DNA of 64,000 nucleotides. Source: Alloactinosynnema sp. L-07 (GTDB taxonomy: Bacteria; Actinomycetota; Actinomycetes; Mycobacteriales; Pseudonocardiaceae). The DNA is taken from the NCBI RefSeq assembly GCF_900070365.1, contig NZ_LN850107.1, forward strand, positions 5,952,001 through 6,016,000, read 5' to 3'. A program made the position numbers and the translations under genes. How positions within the stretch are numbered: the first letter of the stretch is position 1; each line of letters starts with the position of its first letter. Below, piece by piece: positions 9,827-17,772 of this stretch. The notes beneath the pieces were generated by a model. The model did no database searches. It was not told the DNA's origin and was given only the letters and a program-made list of their open reading frames with translations.

Positions 9827-10030
9827 AAGAATTCTCCGTTCCGTCAAGCCCCAATTCTACTGGGGCCGGTGTCCGGAAAATCCATGGCACATCAAACAGG
9901 CCGTTCAGCTCGGCCTGTTGCGTTCGTGCTGGTGGGGCGTTCCTCGTTCGGGATGAGCGTCGGATTAGCGGATGGCGCTGGATTGGCGCATACGTCGGCA
10001 AGATGCGATGCGATCTGGCGGGCACTGAAC

Positions 10031-10163
10031 AGCGCGAAACCCGGGCGCCCGTCGTCCGGCGGGTCCTGCCCGGGTTCACTTCCTCGGCCTAGCGGCCTCA
10101 GCTGTCCCTCACACTACCCGACCGCCGCCGTACCATGCGTCACTGAATCAGATGATCTTCGGT
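10031..10163 (-). repeat. Right arm of the ~134-bp imperfect inverted repeat
   Basis: This is the reverse-complement partner of 8243-8376, differing by scattered substitutions and one single-base gap. It lies 60 bp past the end of arcA. The stretch 9902-10030 between it and the IS shows no gene or motif I recognise. Confidence 0.8.
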
Positions 10164-10223
10164 GAGTGAAGGAGCGCCCAAACCTGTTGGGCCGCCCTGA
10201 TTCCGGCGATCTTCGCCAACCTG

Positions 10224-11465
10224 CTAGATCGGGTCGCGTCGAACCGGACAAGACATGCAGCGCGGCCCGCCACGTCCAGTCCCCAGCTCCGACCCGCTGA
10301 TGCGCAGGACCTCAATACCCGCGTCCTCCAGCCGGGCGTTCGTCTCCACGTTCCGCTCGTATGCCACGACAACCCCAGGACCAACCGCCAACGTGTTGTT
10401 CCCGTCGTCCCACTGCTCCCGCTCCGCCGTCACCGGGTCCAGTCCGGTGTCGATCACCCGGAGCCGGTCGATCCCCATCGCGGGCGCAGCCGCTTCCAGG
10501 AACGGAATCGGCCCCTCGACCCGCACACCCTCGACCCCGTTGGGCTTCATCGTGTAAGCGACCAACGTGTCGCGGACCGCCGGGTACATGACCACGGCGT
10601 CCCGATCCACCATCGTGCACACCGTGTCCAGGTGCATCGTCGCGCGGTCCTGGGCGATGGGCACCGCGAGCACGGTGTGGGCCAGACCGTCGCGGAAAGC
10701 GGAGCGGGCCAAGGATTCCGCGCCCGCCGGGGTGGTGCGTTCGCCGACACCGATGGCGATGACGCCGGGGCCCAGCAGCAGGACGTCGCCGCCTTCGACG
10801 GGGGCCGAGTGGGCGCCGTAGGCGCGGCCGGCGGCGCGGAAGCGGGGGTGGTAGGCGTAGATCAGGTCCAGCAGCGCGGTCTCGCGGATGCGCGCGGGCA
10901 TCGACAGCGACGCGATGGCGACGCGGTCGCCGATCCAGACCGACGAGTCGCGGGTGAACATCAGGTTGGGCAGCGGGTCGACGACGAAGTCGTGCGGGTG
11001 GTGCATCTTGCGCACCAGGGAGGCGCCCTCGGCGGCGGGGAGCTCCTCGAAGGTCATGCCCGCCATGAGCACGTCGGCCAGGCCCTTGGCGTCCACAGTG
11101 GACAGGTAGCTGCCCAGGGACTCGGCCAGCTCGTTGCCCAGGCGGCGCCGGTCGACGGCGGTGGCAGCGGCGGCGGCGTGGGCGCGCTCGTCGGCCAGGG
11201 CTTCGACCAGGGTGTCCGACAGGCGCATGACCTCGACGCCGCGGCCGCCGAGGATGTCGGCGAAGGTGTCGTGCTCGTCCTGCGCGCGGTCGACCCACGG
11301 GATGCTGTCGAACAGCAGCTGGTCGTTGTTGCGCGGGGTGAGGCGCTTGAGTTCGTTGCCGGGCCGGTGCAGCAGCACCGTGCGCAGCGGGCCGACCTCG
11401 CTGTCCACGCGCGGCGCGGGGGGCGGCTGCTCGGCGTCGGGGACGTCGGGAATGTGGGCGGTCAC
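10224..11465 (-). CDS. arcA: Arginine deiminase
   Basis: The 413-residue enzyme hydrolyses arginine to citrulline and ammonia. The family motifs MFTRD (169-173), PVEGGD, MHLDT and [10 protein letters not shown] are present, with the catalytic cysteine at about 403. GTG 11465 gives the usual family length; the longer open frame to 11975 lies antisense to the next gene and is rejected. No arcB, arcC or antiporter gene is nearby, so this is an orphan arginine deiminase and citrulline must be used elsewhere. It is divergent from the DM13 gene. Confidence 0.93.
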   Translation of the reverse strand: MTAHIPDVPDAEQPPPAPRVDSEVGPLRTVLLHRPGNELKRLTPRNNDQLLFDSIPWVDRAQDEHDTFADILGGRGVEVMRLSDTLVEALADERAHAAAAATAVDRRRLGNELAESLGSYLSTVDAKGLADVLMAGMTFEELPAAEGASLVRKMHHPHDFVVDPLPNLMFTRDSSVWIGDRVAIASLSMPARIRETALLDLIYAYHPRFRAAGRAYGAHSAPVEGGDVLLLGPGVIAIGVGERTTPAGAESLARSAFRDGLAHTVLAVPIAQDRATMHLDTVCTMVDRDAVVMYPAVRDTLVAYTMKPNGVEGVRVEGPIPFLEAAAPAMGIDRLRVIDTGLDPVTAEREQWDDGNNTLAVGPGVVVAYERNVETNARLEDAGIEVLRISGSELGTGRGGPRCMSCPVRRDPI

Positions 11466-11580
11466 GAATCGCAGCGTAACCACTCGGTAAGGAAAACGCT
11501 GTAGATGAGCGGGCATAATGGAGAAGAACGCCAGGGATCGCTGTCGCCGGATGGCAATCGTTAAGCGAAAGGCCAGTTTG

Positions 11581-12159
11581 ATGCGTAAGTTGTTGCGTCG
11601 GAAGGTGACCTGGGTGGCGCTTGCGATCGCGCTGGTGCTCCTGGCAGGCGGATTGTGGGCGTTCCAGCCATGGAAGCTGTTCACCCACAGCACGGTCGAC
11701 GAGGCCCTGCCCGCAGGCTTCCAGGTCGCGGCGACCTCGACGACCGCCGCCCCGACCACCACCGCCGCCGCCGACCCGACCGCGCCGACCCTGACTGCCC
11801 CGACCACGACGGTCGCGGGCCCCAAGGTGCTCGCCGAGGGCGCGTTCGTCAACGCCGAGCACAAGACCTCCGGCACCGCCCGCCTGCTCGAACAGAACGG
11901 CGCCCGCCTGCTGCGCCTGGAGGGCTTCTCCACCTCCGACGGCCCCGACGTGCACGTCTGGCTCAGCGCCACCAAGTCGGGCAGCGACTGGAAGGCCTAC
12001 GACGACGGCCACTTCGTCAAACTCGGCAAGCTCAAGGCCACCGACGGCAACCAGAACTACACCATCCCCGCCGACGCCGACCTCACCGGCATAAACAGCG
12101 TCGTCATCTGGTGCGACCGCTTCAATGTCGCCTTCGGCTCAGCACCCCTCAGCCTCTAG
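11581..12159 (+). CDS. Membrane-anchored DM13-domain protein
   Basis: The product is 192 residues from ATG 11581, with AAAGG 8 bp upstream. A basic N-terminus ([11 protein letters not shown]) and one hydrophobic segment (about 12-28) form a signal anchor; a Thr/Ala-rich linker (about 50-80) leads to a DM13 domain with the motifs [24 protein letters not shown] and [17 protein letters not shown]13 domains are proposed redox or electron-transfer modules with a conserved cysteine, here in VIWCDRF. It would face the outside of the membrane. Its stop overlaps the convergent ligD polymerase gene by 11 bp. Confidence 0.82.
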   Translation: MRKLLRRKVTWVALAIALVLLAGGLWAFQPWKLFTHSTVDEALPAGFQVAATSTTAAPTTTAAADPTAPTLTAPTTTVAGPKVLAEGAFVNAEHKTSGTARLLEQNGARLLRLEGFSTSDGPDVHVWLSATKSGSDWKAYDDGHFVKLGKLKATDGNQNYTIPADADLTGINSVVIWCDRFNVAFGSAPLSL

Positions 12160-13063
12160 GCAGCCTCGGCCCCTTGGTCAACAGCACCTCGAACAGGTCG
12201 CCGTGGTCGTCGACCCGGTCAAGCACCTCGTCGGCGATGAATGTCAGGTCGTCCACCGAGCGGCACGCCGCGACCTCGTCCCACGTCACCGGGGTCGACA
12301 CAGTCGGGGCCGGCCGCGCGCGCAGCGAGTACGGCGCGATGGTGGTCTTGTTCGGGTTGTTCTGGCTCCAGTCGATGAACACCTTGTGCCGCCGCAGGTC
12401 CTTGGCCATGCGCGAGACCACCAGTCGCGGCAGTTCCGCCTCCAGTTGTTCGGCCAGCCGCTTGGCGTAGTCCGAGGTCTGCTCGGCCGACGTCGTGGTC
12501 ACCGCCGCGTAGAGCTGCATCCCCTTGGAGCCGCTCGTCTTGGCCACCGCCGTCAGCCCGTCGTCGGCCAGCACCTCGCGCAGCCGCAGCGCGACCTCGC
12601 AGCATTCGACGATCGTGGCGGGCTCGCCTGGGTCGAGGTCGAACACCAGCCGGTCGGGCCGCCGGGCCGCGCCGCGCGCGCCGATTGTCCATTGTGGAAC
12701 GTGCAGCTCCAGCCCGGCCAGGTTGGCCGCCCACACCAGGGAGGCCAGGTCGCCCAGCACCGCGAAGTCCAGGCTCTCCGCGCCGGTGCTGCTGCCCGGC
12801 GTCTCGATCGTCACCGTGCGGACCCACGACGGCGCGTGCCGCGAGGCGTTCTTCTCGAAGAAGCCCGCCTTGGTCACCCCGTCCGGGAACCGGCGGAACG
12901 TCATCGGCCGCTCGGCGAGGTGCGGTAGCAGCGCGGGCGCGATCCGGCTGTAGTAGTTGATCACTTCACCCTTGGTGAAGTCGGCACCGGGGTAGAATAC
13001 CTTGTCCAAATTGGACAGTTTGATCCGCCGACCCTCGACGGCCACCATCACATCATCGGCCAT
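12149..13063 (-). CDS. ligD: LigD polymerase-domain protein (NHEJ primase-polymerase)
   Basis: The 304-residue stand-alone LigD polymerase domain belongs to the archaeo-eukaryotic primase superfamily: KLSNLDKVFYPG, RPMTFRRFPDGV, GFFEKNASRHAPSW and the metal-binding DRLVFDLDPGE are visible. It fills or extends ends in bacterial non-homologous end joining. Its start overlaps the end of the ligase gene by 11 bp, so the two are translated together. No Ku gene is in the window. Confidence 0.93.
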   Translation of the reverse strand: MADDVMVAVEGRRIKLSNLDKVFYPGADFTKGEVINYYSRIAPALLPHLAERPMTFRRFPDGVTKAGFFEKNASRHAPSWVRTVTIETPGSSTGAESLDFAVLGDLASLVWAANLAGLELHVPQWTIGARGAARRPDRLVFDLDPGEPATIVECCEVALRLREVLADDGLTAVAKTSGSKGMQLYAAVTTTSAEQTSDYAKRLAEQLEAELPRLVVSRMAKDLRRHKVFIDWSQNNPNKTTIAPYSLRARPAPTVSTPVTWDEVAACRSVDDLTFIADEVLDRVDDHGDLFEVLLTKGPRLPRG

Positions 13064-14507
13064 CGGGACCCCGCTCCTCGACGTCCTCGGGCCGCTTGTC
13101 CGACCGCAGCCCGCGCCACGCCGGTGCGCGGAGCCGGTCGTCGTTGGTCCAGTCGCGGAAGACGACCTCGCCGACCAGGCTCGGCCGCACCCAGTGCGCG
13201 CCCTTGCCGCGCTCGCGCGGGATCTCGTTGTGGAACGGCGAGGACTTGCGCTCCAGCTTGCGCAGCTTGCCCATGATCGAGTCGAGCATCTGGTCGGTGA
13301 ACCCGGTGCCGACCTGCCCGACGTACTTCAGCCCGTCGGGCGTCGGCACGCCGAGCATGAGCGAGCCGAACACGTCGCCGCGCCTGCCCTCGCCCGGCCG
13401 CCAGCCGCCGATGATCACCTCGATGGCCCGCACCTCGGCGATCTTGAGCCACTCCGCGCTGCGCCTGCCGGGAAAGTACCGCGAGGTCAGCCGCTTGGCG
13501 ACAATCCCCTCCAGCGACTGGTCCCGCGCGGTCTCCAGCACCGCGGCGCCGTCGCCCGCGAAGCTCGGCGAGGTGTTCCAGTGCGTTCCGCGCAGTTCCA
13601 GCCCCTCGACCAGCTCGCGGCGGTCGCGGTAGGGCAGGGACACGCACGAGCGGCCGTCGAGGTGCAGGACGTCGAAGACGATGTAGGCCACCGGCACGTC
13701 GACGGCGAGCTTGCGCGCGATCCGGTCCTCGCTGACGTGCATGCGCTTCTGCAGCGCGGAGAACGACGGCTTGCCCTCATCGAAGGCGACGATCTCGCCG
13801 TCGAGCCACACCTCGGTGCTGCCCAGTTCCTCGCCGAGCGCGCGCAGTTCGGGGTAGCTGGTGGTGATGTCGTTGCCGACGCGGGAGAACAGCCGGACCC
13901 GGCCGCCCTCGACCCGCGCCAGCGCGCGCACCCCGTCCCACTTGAACTCGTAGGCCCAGAGTTCGTCGTCCTCGTCGGCGGGCAGCGAGCCCGCGGTCGC
14001 GAGCATCGGCAGCAGCGTCGTCGGCAGCGGCTCCCAACCGCCGCGCTGTGCGGGCTCCGAGCGGCGGACCATCCAGTCCTTCTCCGACTTGCCGCCGTGG
14101 AAGAACGTGTAGCGGCCCTGGACGCGCTCGCCGTGGAAGATCACCGCCACCTCGCGGTCGCTCCACTTCAGCGTCTCGTACCGGCCGCGGTCCCAGATGG
14201 TCATCTTCCCGCCGCCGTACTCGCCGTGCGGGATGTCGCCCTCGAAGGTGGCGTACTCCATCGGGTGGTCCTCGGTGTGCACCGCCAGGCGGATGTCGCC
14301 CTGGTCGGGCGGCAGGCCCTTGGGCACGGCCCAGGACACCAGCACCCCGTCGCGCTCCAGCCGCACATCCCAGTGCAGGCGGCTGGCGTGGTGCTCCTGG
14401 ATGACGAAGCTGTCGTTGTCGCCGTGCGGGAGCGCGTCGTCGTCGGGGATGGGCTCTGGCGTGCGCCGGGCGTCCCGCTTGCGGCGGTACTCGCCGAGTC
14501 CTGCCAT
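13053..14507 (-). CDS. ligD: LigD 3'-phosphoesterase and ATP-dependent DNA ligase
   Basis: The 484-residue protein has an N-terminal phosphoesterase domain (about 30-165: IQEHHASRLHWDVRLE and GDIPHGEYGGG hold the active-site His residues) and a C-terminal ATP-dependent ligase domain (about 185-484). The nucleotidyl lysine is in YEFKWDGVRAL, with later motifs WLDGEIV and EGIVAKR. It cleans and seals broken DNA ends. Together with the overlapping polymerase gene it forms a LigD split over two chains. ATG 14507 is used; the upstream extension in the track is antisense to the next gene's promoter. The start faces a palindromic operator about 60 bp away. Confidence 0.93.
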   Translation of the reverse strand: MAGLGEYRRKRDARRTPEPIPDDDALPHGDNDSFVIQEHHASRLHWDVRLERDGVLVSWAVPKGLPPDQGDIRLAVHTEDHPMEYATFEGDIPHGEYGGGKMTIWDRGRYETLKWSDREVAVIFHGERVQGRYTFFHGGKSEKDWMVRRSEPAQRGGWEPLPTTLLPMLATAGSLPADEDDELWAYEFKWDGVRALARVEGGRVRLFSRVGNDITTSYPELRALGEELGSTEVWLDGEIVAFDEGKPSFSALQKRMHVSEDRIARKLAVDVPVAYIVFDVLHLDGRSCVSLPYRDRRELVEGLELRGTHWNTSPSFAGDGAAVLETARDQSLEGIVAKRLTSRYFPGRRSAEWLKIAEVRAIEVIIGGWRPGEGRRGDVFGSLMLGVPTPDGLKYVGQVGTGFTDQMLDSIMGKLRKLERKSSPFHNEIPRERGKGAHWVRPSLVGEVVFRDWTNDDRLRAPAWRGLRSDKRPEDVEERGPDGR

Positions 14508-14552
14508 GTCACATTGGTACCGGCGCGGGCGGATCGATGCCACACCTGAGTA

Positions 14553-14589
14553 TTGAAACGATGTTACATAACAGTGTAATCTTGCCGGG
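14553..14589 (+). promoter_or_regulatory. Sigma-70-like promoter with overlapping palindrome; probable leaderless transcript
   Basis: TTGAAA (14553-14558), a 16-bp spacer and TGTAAT (14575-14580) form a promoter. The start codon GTG at 14589 is only 8 bases after the -10 box, so transcription would begin at or next to it. The palindrome TTACATAACAGTGTAA (14564-14579) spans the spacer and the -10 box and looks like a repressor site. It also lies in the divergent ligD control region. Confidence 0.55.
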
Positions 14590-15014
14590 TGAACACCTTC
14601 GCCCTCACCGACGCGAGTCGGGTCATCGCAGGCTTGATCTTGCTCACCATCGTCGGCATCGAGTTCGGCGGCTGGTATCTGATGCGGATCGTGCGCGGCA
14701 AGGAGAAGCTGACCGACTTCCAGCAGCGGTTCGCCCGCGCGGGCCACGCACACGCGGGCGTCCTGGTGACGCTGGCGCTGGTCTGTCTCGTCTTAGCTGA
14801 CGCCGCCGGGCTGACCGGCGCCCTGGGCTGGCTCGCCCGGATCGCTGTCCCGCTGGCCGCGCTGTTGATCTCCGGCGGCTTCTTCTTCTCCTCGATGGGC
14901 CGCGGCGAAGTCGTCCGGCCCAACAAGCTCATCGCGCTGATCTGGACCGGCGCGCTCTCGCTGGCGGTCGGCGTCGTGTCGATCGGGCTCGGGCTCCTTA
15001 CGGCAGCCAGCTGA
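14589..15014 (+). CDS. Small four-helix membrane protein of unknown function
   Basis: The 141-residue protein has about four hydrophobic helices (residues 10-32, 55-75, 80-100, 112-135) and a His-containing turn ARAGHAHAGVL. I do not recognise a characterised family. GTG 14589 appears leaderless from the promoter described. It is divergent from the LigD pair and overlaps the CPBP protease gene tail to tail by 17 bp. Confidence 0.75.
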   Translation: MNTFALTDASRVIAGLILLTIVGIEFGGWYLMRIVRGKEKLTDFQQRFARAGHAHAGVLVTLALVCLVLADAAGLTGALGWLARIAVPLAALLISGGFFFSSMGRGEVVRPNKLIALIWTGALSLAVGVVSIGLGLLTAAS

Positions 15015-15804
15015 CCTTCCCGCGCAGCAGCGAGTAGCCAACGAACGCGACGAAGTCGAGCAGGGTGTGGGCGATAACCAGCGGCCAGAGCCGGTTGGTC
15101 CGCTGCCAGACCCGGCCGAACACCAGGCCCATGACCACGTTGCCGATGAACCCACCGAAGCCCTGGTAGAGGTGGTACGAACCGCGCACGACCGCGGCGG
15201 TGACCAAGGACGTGTTCTCGCGGAAGCCGAGGTGGCGCAGCCTGCTGATCAGGTAGCCGACGACGAGCATCTCCTCGGCCCACGCGTTGCCCGCCGCCAG
15301 GATCGTCAGCGCGACCGGGCGCCACCAGGTGTCGTCCAGGGTGGATGGGGCCACGGCCAGGTTGACGCCGAGCGCGTGGGCGAGCAGGTAGAGCCCCAGC
15401 CCCGGCACGCCGATCAGCGCGGCCAGACCGACACCCGCGGCGGCGTCCTTGCCCAGTCGCGTCCGGTCCAGGCCGACCGCGGCCAGCCGCATGCCGGACC
15501 GGTAGAGCAGGTAGGCGCCGAGCGCGCCCCAGGCGATCAGCCGGACGGCACCCAGGAGCTGCTTGAACAGGTCGATCAGGTCGGCCTTGGCCTGCGGGAC
15601 GTTGATCGCGACGGTCTGGTCGGACAGCGCGACCGGTTGCAGCAGGGCGTCGACCAGCGACAGCAGGCTGCTCAGGCCGGACAGGCCCAGCGTCACCGCG
15701 AAGACGATGATCAGCTCGATCCAGACCATCCGCCGCTCGCGGGGGTCGGCGATCAGATCGTCGCCCGGTCGTTCCGGGGCCAGCCAGGCGCGCAGGTTGG
15801 GCAC
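14998..15804 (-). CDS. CPBP-family intramembrane metalloprotease (Abi/CAAX-like)
   Basis: The 268-residue membrane protein has about seven hydrophobic segments. The CPBP/ABI signature is complete: AWAEEMLVVGYL (Glu-Glu pair), RGSYHLYQG (His) and VIAHTLLDF (His). Family members process prenylated or hydrophobic substrates or protect against bacteriocins; the substrate here is unknown. It starts 9 bp after the DUF2470 gene and so is probably co-transcribed with it under the iron box. Confidence 0.88.
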   Translation of the reverse strand: MPNLRAWLAPERPGDDLIADPRERRMVWIELIIVFAVTLGLSGLSSLLSLVDALLQPVALSDQTVAINVPQAKADLIDLFKQLLGAVRLIAWGALGAYLLYRSGMRLAAVGLDRTRLGKDAAAGVGLAALIGVPGLGLYLLAHALGVNLAVAPSTLDDTWWRPVALTILAAGNAWAEEMLVVGYLISRLRHLGFRENTSLVTAAVVRGSYHLYQGFGGFIGNVVMGLVFGRVWQRTNRLWPLVIAHTLLDFVAFVGYSLLRGKVSWLP

Positions 15805-15813
15805 CCGCGCAAG

Positions 15814-16584
15814 CTACCTGGACGCGAGGAACGGGCAGCCGACCAGCCTGCGCAGCTCGGTGCCCAACTCGGCCGCCGTGCTCACCGGGCGGGAGAACGC
15901 CAGCCGGATGTCGTGGTCGGCGTCGATCGCCTCGACCCGCAGGCGCAGACCGAACCGGTCCAGCCCCAGCGGGCGCACGTGTCCGCCCCGCAACTCGGCG
16001 GGCAGGTGCCTGGCCAGGGCGCCGACGACGTCGGTGTGGGAGATCTCCAGGTGGCGCAGCCAGCCTGCCTCGTACTCGGCGAACGGGTCCGGCGTGGCGG
16101 CGGTGAACTCCCTGATCGCGACCGGGTGGGTGCTCTCGCCGTCGGCGAGGACCATGGTGGCCGGCTCCAGGCGCAGCAGCGCGCAGCCGTGGCCGACGTC
16201 GAGCAGTCGCGGGTCCGGGCGCTCCTCGGCGACCAGGACGGCCTGGGCCCTGGCCTCGTCGGCGCTGAGCGCGCGGAGCCAGCCGGTGATCCACAGCAGG
16301 CCGCGCACCGGCTCCCGCAGCGGCACGGGGGCCTGGTCGGCGAGTTCGACCATGGTCGCGACCTCGCCCCGCGGCGCCTGCCATGCCGCGCCGACCAGCG
16401 GGTGGTCGTCGCTCAGCACGACGCTGACGGTGCCGTCCGCGTGGACGTGGTGCAGAGCGGGGACGACACGGTCGGCGGCTGACGGGTCCTCACAGGCGGG
16501 CAGGAGGGTCACTCGGCCGCCGTTGGCCGCCATGGTGCGGGCGCGTTCGGCCGGGTGCGGTGCCGGGGGACGCTGACTGCTCAC
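15814..16584 (-). CDS. DUF2470-domain protein, probably iron- or heme-related
   Basis: The 256-residue protein has the DUF2470 pattern HADGTVSVVLSDDHPLVGAAW in its first half, followed by LLWITGWLRAL and LLDVGHGCALLRLEP. DUF2470 occurs as the C-terminal domain of HugZ-type heme-degrading proteins and as a stand-alone actinobacterial protein. GTG 16584 has GAGGAGGT 6 bp upstream, and a near-consensus iron box lies just beyond, so expression should rise in iron starvation. No separate heme oxygenase gene is near. The role in heme iron use is inferred. Confidence 0.78.
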   Translation of the reverse strand: MSSQRPPAPHPAERARTMAANGGRVTLLPACEDPSAADRVVPALHHVHADGTVSVVLSDDHPLVGAAWQAPRGEVATMVELADQAPVPLREPVRGLLWITGWLRALSADEARAQAVLVAEERPDPRLLDVGHGCALLRLEPATMVLADGESTHPVAIREFTAATPDPFAEYEAGWLRHLEISHTDVVGALARHLPAELRGGHVRPLGLDRFGLRLRVEAIDADHDIRLAFSRPVSTAAELGTELRRLVGCPFLASR

Positions 16585-16598
16585 GGATCGACCTCCTC

Positions 16599-16618
16599 AA
16601 GTTAGGCCACCCTAACTT
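16599..16618. promoter_or_regulatory. IdeR/DmdR-type iron box
   Basis: AAGTTAGGCCACCCTAACTT is a perfect 8-4-8 inverted repeat. Aligned with the 19-bp IdeR/DmdR consensus it matches about 15 positions, including TTAGGCNNNCCTAA. It lies 15 bp upstream of the DUF2470 start and next to its ribosome binding site, fitting Fe2+-dependent repression. Confidence 0.75.
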
Positions 16619-16719
16619 CTTGTGGCCCGTTGTGGGAAGCCACACAGCCGACATTCCACCACCGCATGTTTTCACCAGTGGCTACAGTCGCCCCCGATCA
16701 CCACCTGATCGGAGGACCG

Positions 16720-17772
16720 ATGAGCAAGCGCGAGGCTCCCGCACTGGAGCCCCCGACTGACATCCCGGCCGTCGCCGACCCGCATACGGCCGCTGCGTTG
16801 CGGGCCCTGCGGAACCCGTTGCTGGGCCTGCCCGCGCTCGCGATGGCGTTCGGCGTGCCCGCGATCTCGCTGGCGCTGGCGGGGGTGGGCTGGGTGCTCA
16901 TCGCGCTGCTGGGCATCGCCGCCGTGGCGTTCTTGCTGGCGGCCGTGCTCACGTTCGTGATGATCGGCGGGTGGGTCGGGCCCGCGGCCAAGCTGCTGCG
17001 CGCGGAGTCGTGGCGGGAGGCGAAGGTCAAGGTCTACCGGCCGGGACGCGGCCTGCCCAAGGTCAAGCTCGCCGTGCGCGACGGCGCGAAGACGATCAAC
17101 CTGGTGGCCAACGCGCTGCCGTGGCCCGCGCAGCAGGTGCTCGCCCGGACCGGGCGGATCTGGCTGGTCGGGCCGGACGAGCGGGGCTGGGCGGCGATCC
17201 GGTCGGCCGGGCTCGCGCTGCCGCTCGGTCAGGCGAAGGTGACTTCGGAGAACGTCTCCGGCGGCTACGAGGTCAACGTCGTGCAGGACGACCCGGTCCG
17301 GGTGCCGCTGGCGTCCTCGGACGCCGTGCTGGTCCACACGACCGCGACGCCGCGCAAGCGTTCGCGGACCGACGTGGTCCTGCCCGGCCTGCTGATGGTG
17401 TTCGCGCTGGTCATGGTCTTCGACCTGTTCGGCCGCGACCTGCGCGCCGACCAGACCCCGCTGGCCATCGGCGTCGTCGCGGGCACGCTCGCCATCGCCG
17501 GGCTGCTGGCGTGGCGCATCGCCAAGCTCCGCTACTGGGCGGCCATGGACAAGCTGCTCGCCGCCGGGCCGTGGACGTCCGTCCCGGTCACCCTCGACGG
17601 CGACACCCTGCGCGCGGGCGACAAGGCCGTGGCCCTGCGCCGGGGCGCCAAGGAACTGCGGGCGAACGCCGAGGCGACCGGACTGCTGTGGGTCGCCGGG
17701 CAGCCCAGCGGCAAGGTGGCCGTCGGGCTGCCTGGCTATCCGTTCCTCAGCGTCGCGGAGTTCAGCGACTAA
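16720..17772 (+). CDS. Membrane protein of unknown function, four hydrophobic segments
   Basis: The 350-residue protein starts at ATG 16720, which has GGAGG 4 bp upstream. Two helices near residues 35-85 and two near 220-265 flank a soluble region of mixed strands; a second soluble region ends the protein. I see no catalytic motif and do not recognise the family. The stop overlaps the convergent hmgA stop by 4 bp. Confidence 0.7.
   Translation: MSKREAPALEPPTDIPAVADPHTAAALRALRNPLLGLPALAMAFGVPAISLALAGVGWVLIALLGIAAVAFLLAAVLTFVMIGGWVGPAAKLLRAESWREAKVKVYRPGRGLPKVKLAVRDGAKTINLVANALPWPAQQVLARTGRIWLVGPDERGWAAIRSAGLALPLGQAKVTSENVSGGYEVNVVQDDPVRVPLASSDAVLVHTTATPRKRSRTDVVLPGLLMVFALVMVFDLFGRDLRADQTPLAIGVVAGTLAIAGLLAWRIAKLRYWAAMDKLLAAGPWTSVPVTLDGDTLRAGDKAVALRRGAKELRANAEATGLLWVAGQPSGKVAVGLPGYPFLSVAEFSD

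Larger units (their letters stand above)
8623..9894 (-). mobile_element. IS3-family insertion sequence, 1272 bp, apparently intact
   Basis: The terminal inverted repeats are 24 bp with 22 matches: left 8623-8646 (TGATCTGCCATGGGTTTTCC...) and right 9871-9894, reverse complement TGATGTGCCATGGATTTTCC.... A 3-bp direct repeat AAC flanks it at 8620-8622 and 9895-9897, a length typical of IS3 elements. It carries orfA and orfB with a -1 slippery site, and the DDE catalytic residues are present, so it may still be active. The target was the right arm of the palindromic element. An unrelated 9-bp-stem palindrome lies at its right border (9895-9919). Confidence 0.92.

Noticed and set aside
8328..10079. 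Two short ORFs beginning MNPGRTRRT in the outer repeat arms
   Set aside because: The shared start comes from the inverted repeat; the sequences diverge immediately outside it and show no family.
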